Of a stretch of DNA of 9,378 bases, positions 6,054 to 9,378 are shown piece after piece. Made by a program: the position numbers and the translations under genes. Each line of letters begins with the position of its first letter. Position 1 is the first letter of the stretch. The stretch is from an uncultured beta proteobacterium. Lineage in GTDB: Bacteria; Pseudomonadota; Gammaproteobacteria; Burkholderiales; Burkholderiaceae_C. The stretch spans positions 1 through 9,378 of the forward strand of contig CAJBVC010000217.1 of the NCBI GenBank assembly GCA_903958915.1, read 5' to 3'. The notes beneath the pieces were generated by a model, which saw only the letters and a program-made list of their open reading frames with translations, was not told the origin of the DNA and did not search any database.

Positions 6054-7007
6054 ATGAACCTTCACCAGTTTCGATTTGTTCAGGAAGCTGCGCGGCGCAA
6101 TCTCAATCTGACCGAAGCCGCCAAAGCGCTGCATACGTCACAGCCAGGCGTCTCCAAGGCCATCATCGAACTCGAGGAAGAACTTGGCATTGATATTTTT
6201 GCACGCCACGGGAAACGGCTCAAACGCATTACCGAACCCGGGCAGCATGTGCTCAAGAGCATTGAGCTCATTCTTCGCGAGGTACGCAACCTCAAACGGA
6301 TCGGGGAACAGTACAGCGCGCAAGACAGTGGCACCCTCTCCATCGCAACCACCCACACGCAGGCACGCTACGTGCTGCCGGAAAAAGTGGCGCAATTGCG
6401 TGCCGCCTACCCCAAGGTGAACATCAGTTTGCACCAGGGTGCGCCCGACCAGGTGGCACGGATGGTGATCGATGAGGTGGCGGAGATTGGGATCGCGACC
6501 GAGTCACTGGCCGACTATACGGAATTGGTAACACTGCCCTGTTACGAGTGGCAGCACATGCTGGTATTGCCCACCGACCATCCCCTGGCCCGCAAGGAGC
6601 GCATTGCGCTGGAGGACATTGCCCAGGAGCCGTTGATTACCTACCACCCGTCATTTACAGGCCGCACCAAAATTGACCAGGCCTTCGCCGCCCGCAAACT
6701 CGAGCCGCGGATTGCGCTGGAAGCGATTGACTCCGATGTGATCACGACCTACGTGCGTTTGGGGCTCGGTGTGGGACTGGCGGCGGAGATGGCGGTACGC
6801 GATATCGCCGAAGATGGAGGAAAAGGTGGCCTGGTCGTGCGCCCAGCCGGCCACCTTTTTGGTCAGAATGTGGCGCGCGTCGCCTTCAAGCGCAGTGCCT
6901 ACTTGCGCAACTTTGTCTACACCTTTGCCGAATTGTTGAGCGACCGTCTCAATCGCAAGCTGGTGGCACGCGCTATGGACGGGCACACCGAAGACTACGA
7001 GTTTTAG
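6054..7007 (+). CDS. cysB: CysB-family LysR-type transcriptional regulator
   Basis: CysB activates sulfate and alternative-sulfur assimilation genes, with N-acetylserine as inducer and sulfate or sulfide as anti-inducers in enterics. The 317-residue protein is near the usual 324. The N-terminal winged helix-turn-helix covers about 1-60, with the recognition segment SQPGVSKAIIELEEELG (29-45). A linker helix and two-lobed effector domain follow. Effector-pocket residues known from enteric CysB are all present at identical numbering: T100, T102, Q103, T149, W166 and T202. The start at 6054 (MNLHQFRFV) is the family start; an in-frame TTG 12 bases upstream lies inside the operator-like dyad and is unlikely. 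No strong Shine-Dalgarno is seen. It could be the paralogue Cbl or another CysB-type regulator. No sulfur gene lies within the window. Its TAG stop touches the bkdB stop on the other strand. Confidence 0.9.
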   Translation: MNLHQFRFVQEAARRNLNLTEAAKALHTSQPGVSKAIIELEEELGIDIFARHGKRLKRITEPGQHVLKSIELILREVRNLKRIGEQYSAQDSGTLSIATTHTQARYVLPEKVAQLRAAYPKVNISLHQGAPDQVARMVIDEVAEIGIATESLADYTELVTLPCYEWQHMLVLPTDHPLARKERIALEDIAQEPLITYHPSFTGRTKIDQAFAARKLEPRIALEAIDSDVITTYVRLGLGVGLAAEMAVRDIAEDGGKGGLVVRPAGHLFGQNVARVAFKRSAYLRNFVYTFAELLSDRLNRKLVARAMDGHTEDYEF

Positions 7008-8309
7008 CTACTCGATGAAAAGGGTCGCCGGCGTCTCCAGATAACCCCGAATCACCTGCACAAATTTCGCCGCATCCAGTCCGTCGATCACCCGATGGTC
7101 AAATGATGAAGAGAGATTCATCATCTTGCGCACCACAATCGCACCGTGCAGCACCACGGGACGTTCCACGATGCGGTTGACCCCGATGATCGCCACCTCG
7201 GGGTGATTGATCACGGGGGTGGTGACGATGCCGCCCAATGGCCCGAGGCTGGTAATCGTGATGGTGGAGCCACTGAGTTCCTCACGGGTGGCACGGCCAC
7301 TTCGGGCGGCCTGGGACACACGCAAAATCTCCGTTGCGACCGACCACAAGTCCAGTTGCTGCGCGTCCCGCAGAACCGGAACCATCAAGCCGTTATCGGT
7401 TTGTGTCGCAATGCCCAAATGCACCGCGCCGTGCCGTGTAACAACGCCGCTGTCGTCGTCGAAGCGTGCGTTCATCTGCGGAAACTGGCGAATGGCCAAC
7501 ACCAATGCGCGCGTCAACAGCGGCAAAATGGTAAGTCGTTCCCGTTTGCCACTCCATTGGGTATTGAGCCGCTCCCGTAAGGTCTCGAGTTCTGTGACAT
7601 CAAGCTCCTCCACATAGGTGAAGTGCGGGATGCGCCGTTTGGACTCCTGCATCTTCATCGCAATCTTGCGACGCAAACCAATCACGGGAATACTGACGTC
7701 CGCAGGTGGTGTGACCGCGCTGGAGGTTCCTCTTAGATCGCTGCGCACTGGTTCAAATCGTGGCGGCCGCTCGACGGGCGCATCGGACGGATGCGCCGCA
7801 CGGTAGGAATCCAGGTCGCTGTGCATGATCCGTCCCGCGGCACCGGTGCCCGCAACCAAGGCAAGGTCCACGCCCAACTCCCATGCGCGTCGGCGCACGG
7901 CGGGTGATGCAATCGGTCGCTCATGGGTCTGCTCCGCGCTACGCATCGGCGGGGTTGGCACGGCAACCGGCGACGGGAGTTCGCGTTGTGGCAATTTCGG
8001 CGGCACAGCAACTTTCTGGTCTTGCACCGCAACGGAACCCGTATCCACAGCCTTCAGGTTACCCGCCCCCTGCACTTCCAGGCGTACCAGTTCCGAGCCC
8101 ACGGCAATGGTCTGTCCGACCGTTCCACCCACGGAAATGACGCTGCCGGCGACCGGTGAAGGCACTTCGACCGTGGCTTTGTCGGTCATGACGTCGGCAA
8201 GTACCTGGTCCACGGCGACCACATCGCCCGCCTTGACGTGCCAGGCGACCAGTTCCACTTCGGCAATGCCTTCGCCGATATCGGGGGTTTTGATGATGTA
8301 AGTTCCCAT
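7008..8309 (-). CDS. bkdB: Branched-chain 2-oxoacid dehydrogenase E2, dihydrolipoyl acyltransferase (BkdB)
   Basis: This is the core of the branched-chain 2-oxoacid dehydrogenase complex; it accepts the acyl group from E1 on its lipoyl arm and transfers it to CoA, giving isovaleryl-, isobutyryl- or 2-methylbutyryl-CoA. The 433 residues show one lipoyl domain (about 1-80) with the lipoylated lysine K44 in MTDKATVE, and a Pro-rich linker. A peripheral subunit-binding domain (about 134-170, SPAVRRRAWELGVDL...GAAGRI) follows. After a second linker comes the catalytic domain (about 200-433) with DHRVIDG, active-site H405 and D409. The opening PDIGEGIAEVELVAW closely resembles Pseudomonas BkdB. The chosen ATG follows GGAGGC and shares one base with the bkdA2 stop (TAATG); an upstream in-frame start would extend 63 bases into bkdA2. 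No E3 gene follows, because the stop codon abuts that of cysB. Confidence 0.95.
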   Translation of the reverse strand: MGTYIIKTPDIGEGIAEVELVAWHVKAGDVVAVDQVLADVMTDKATVEVPSPVAGSVISVGGTVGQTIAVGSELVRLEVQGAGNLKAVDTGSVAVQDQKVAVPPKLPQRELPSPVAVPTPPMRSAEQTHERPIASPAVRRRAWELGVDLALVAGTGAAGRIMHSDLDSYRAAHPSDAPVERPPRFEPVRSDLRGTSSAVTPPADVSIPVIGLRRKIAMKMQESKRRIPHFTYVEELDVTELETLRERLNTQWSGKRERLTILPLLTRALVLAIRQFPQMNARFDDDSGVVTRHGAVHLGIATQTDNGLMVPVLRDAQQLDLWSVATEILRVSQAARSGRATREELSGSTITITSLGPLGGIVTTPVINHPEVAIIGVNRIVERPVVLHGAIVVRKMMNLSSSFDHRVIDGLDAAKFVQVIRGYLETPATLFIE

Positions 8310-9328
8310 TACGCCTCCATCGCACGTTGGAACGCAGCGCCTACCCGCGCCGGACCGGGGAAATAAGTCCACTCCTGGGCGTGGGGATAGGGCGTATCCC
8401 AGCCGGTGACCCGCTCGATGGGTGCCTCCAGGTGGTAAAAACAGTTTTCCTGTACTAGGGAGAGCAGTTCTGCACCGAAACCGCAGGTACGGGTTGCTTC
8501 ATGGACCACCACGCAACGCCGGGTCTTCTTGACCGAGGCGATGATAGTGTCGAGGTCCAGCGGCCACAAACTGCGCAAGTCGATGATCTCCGCGTCAATG
8601 CCGGTTTCACGGGCGGCGGCTTCGCACACATACACCATGGTGCCGTATGCCAGCACGGTCAGCTGGTTCCCAGGCCGGTAAACACTGGCGGATTCGAGCG
8701 GCACGGTGTAGTAACCCTCGGGCACCTCGCCCAGCGCATGCTTGGACCAGGGCACCACCGGATTCTCGTGATGCCCATCGAAGGGGCCGTTGTACAAACG
8801 CTTGGGCTCGAGAAAGATGACCGGGTCATCGTTCTCAATCGACGCAATTAACAGGCCTTTGGCGTCATAAGGGTTGGAAGGCATCACGGTACGCAAACCG
8901 CACACTTGGGTAAACAGCGCTTCCGGACTCTGGCTGTGCGTCTGTCCACCGTAGATACCCCCACCACAAGGCATTCGGATGGTAATGGGGGCAATGAATT
9001 CGCCCGCCGAGCGGTAGCGCAGCCGGGCCGCCTCCGACACGATTTGATCGGATGCCGGGTAGAAATAATCGGCAAACTGGATTTCCGGCACGGGCCGCAA
9101 GCCATAGGCTCCCATGCCCACTGCTACGCCCACAATGCCGCCTTCGGAAATGGGCGCATCGAACACGCGCGAGGTGCCGTATTTCTTTTGCAAACCTTCG
9201 GTGCAGCGAAATACGCCGCCGAAGTAGCCCACATCCTGGCCAAAAACGACCACAATGGGATCGCGCTCGAGCATGACATCCATGGCAGAGCGCAGCGCCT
9301 GGATCATGGTCATCGGTGTTGTAGTCAT
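8309..9328 (-). CDS. bkdA2: Branched-chain 2-oxoacid dehydrogenase E1 component, beta subunit (BkdA2)
   Basis: With the alpha subunit this thiamine diphosphate enzyme decarboxylates the 2-oxoacids from Val, Leu and Ile and reductively acylates the E2 lipoyl group. The 339 residues match the family length. The motifs are those of the branched-chain beta subunits rather than pyruvate dehydrogenase: GGVFRCTEGL (37-46), FDAPISEGGIVG with the ThDP-contacting Glu62, EIQFADYFYPASDQI (82-96), and the GGQTHSQSPE loop with His131. The ATG at 9328 is preferred over one 6 bases upstream because AGGGGG lies 6 bases before it but directly abuts the upstream codon. That ATG also overlaps the preceding gene's stop as ATGA. 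The stop overlaps the bkdB start (TAATG), so all three genes seem translationally coupled. Confidence 0.95.
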   Translation of the reverse strand: MTTTPMTMIQALRSAMDVMLERDPIVVVFGQDVGYFGGVFRCTEGLQKKYGTSRVFDAPISEGGIVGVAVGMGAYGLRPVPEIQFADYFYPASDQIVSEAARLRYRSAGEFIAPITIRMPCGGGIYGGQTHSQSPEALFTQVCGLRTVMPSNPYDAKGLLIASIENDDPVIFLEPKRLYNGPFDGHHENPVVPWSKHALGEVPEGYYTVPLESASVYRPGNQLTVLAYGTMVYVCEAAARETGIDAEIIDLRSLWPLDLDTIIASVKKTRRCVVVHEATRTCGFGAELLSLVQENCFYHLEAPIERVTGWDTPYPHAQEWTYFPGPARVGAAFQRAMEA

Positions 9329-9378
9329 ACGCATCCCCCTGCCTGCTGCAACTGGTTACGCAAGTGGGGCGGCATCAC
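9325..9378 (-). CDS. bkdA1: Branched-chain 2-oxoacid dehydrogenase E1 component, alpha subunit, C-terminal end only (partial)
   Basis: The frame open from the window edge gives 17 residues (VMPPHLRNQLQQAGGCV) and then TGA, which overlaps the bkdA2 ATG as ATGA. The position directly upstream of bkdA2, the overlap and the MPPHLRxQL-like ending fit the C-terminus of an E1 alpha subunit. The conserved gene order bkdA1-bkdA2-bkdB supports the assignment. The fragment alone is too short to prove identity; the rest of the gene lies to the right of the window. Confidence 0.75.
   Translation of the reverse strand: MMPPHLRNQLQQAGGCV

Noticed and set aside
7146..8301. Several plus-strand open frames opposite bkdB
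   Set aside because: They are antisense shadows of a gene whose lipoyl, subunit-binding and catalytic domains are all intact. Their products are rich in Ser, Thr and Arg with no domain.
8310..8372. Longer bkdB start 21 codons upstream
   Set aside because: The extension lies inside bkdA2, and lipoyl domains of this family begin at the MGTYIIKTPDIGEG-type sequence, which has GGAGGC just before it.
1..9378. Search for CRISPR arrays, insertion sequences, phage genes, toxin-antitoxin pairs or a novel system
   Set aside because: No regularly spaced repeats, transposase, integrase or atypical gene cluster is present. The genes are housekeeping or metabolic with uniform base composition by eye.
251..9378. 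Idea that livK and the bkd operon form one branched-chain amino acid locus
   Set aside because: They are separated by about 5.5 kb of unrelated genes in both orientations, with an intact terminator after livK; proximity alone is weak evidence.

Overview
The window is an ordinary, gene-dense stretch of bacterial chromosome. Protein style points to a betaproteobacterium of the order Burkholderiales, probably Comamonadaceae (Rhodoferax- or Polaromonas-like). Reasons are the moderately high GC, the lipoprotein-type LivK with an Ala/Pro tether, the LptF/LptG and CysB sequences, and the pepA-holC arrangement. The genus is inference. Every gene looks intact except the last, which the right edge cuts. 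I see no mobile element, CRISPR array, phage gene or recognisable new defence or biosynthetic system.

Layout, left to right. A 12-bp perfect hairpin (2-30) lies just downstream of a minus-strand tRNA-Ser(GGA) gene (37-126). A strong intrinsic terminator (178-205) follows, and then the minus-strand livK-like gene that it ends (251-1456). Next comes a minus-strand three-gene operon, in transcription order pepA (leucyl aminopeptidase), holC (DNA polymerase III chi subunit) and an uncharacterised 110-residue protein. These genes are joined by 4-base GTGA and ATGA overlaps. Only 23 bases separate the pepA start from the divergent plus-strand pair lptF-lptG, the permease subunits of the LPS exporter LptB2FG, also joined by a GTGA overlap. 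A CysB-family LysR regulator follows on the plus strand, with a perfect 8+8 bp dyad between its likely -10 box and its start codon. Its stop codon directly abuts the stop codon of the convergent minus-strand branched-chain 2-oxoacid dehydrogenase operon (bkdA1-bkdA2-bkdB). Only the last 17 codons of bkdA1 are in the window.

How the genes work together: LptF and LptG form one membrane complex. The Bkd proteins are E1-alpha, E1-beta and E2 of one multienzyme complex that oxidises the 2-oxoacids from valine, leucine and isoleucine; its E3 subunit is not encoded next to bkdB here. LivK probably binds branched-chain or related amino acids in the periplasm, which fits Bkd metabolically, but the two loci are about 5.5 kb apart and not co-transcribed. 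The lptFG/pepA-holC divergent block matches the E. coli layout, except that valS does not follow holC here.

The points most worth a second look are the cysB operator-like dyad, the uncharacterised gene coupled to holC, the very compressed lptF/pepA and cysB/bkdB junctions, and the isolated lipid-anchored LivK. None of these amounts to a new system.
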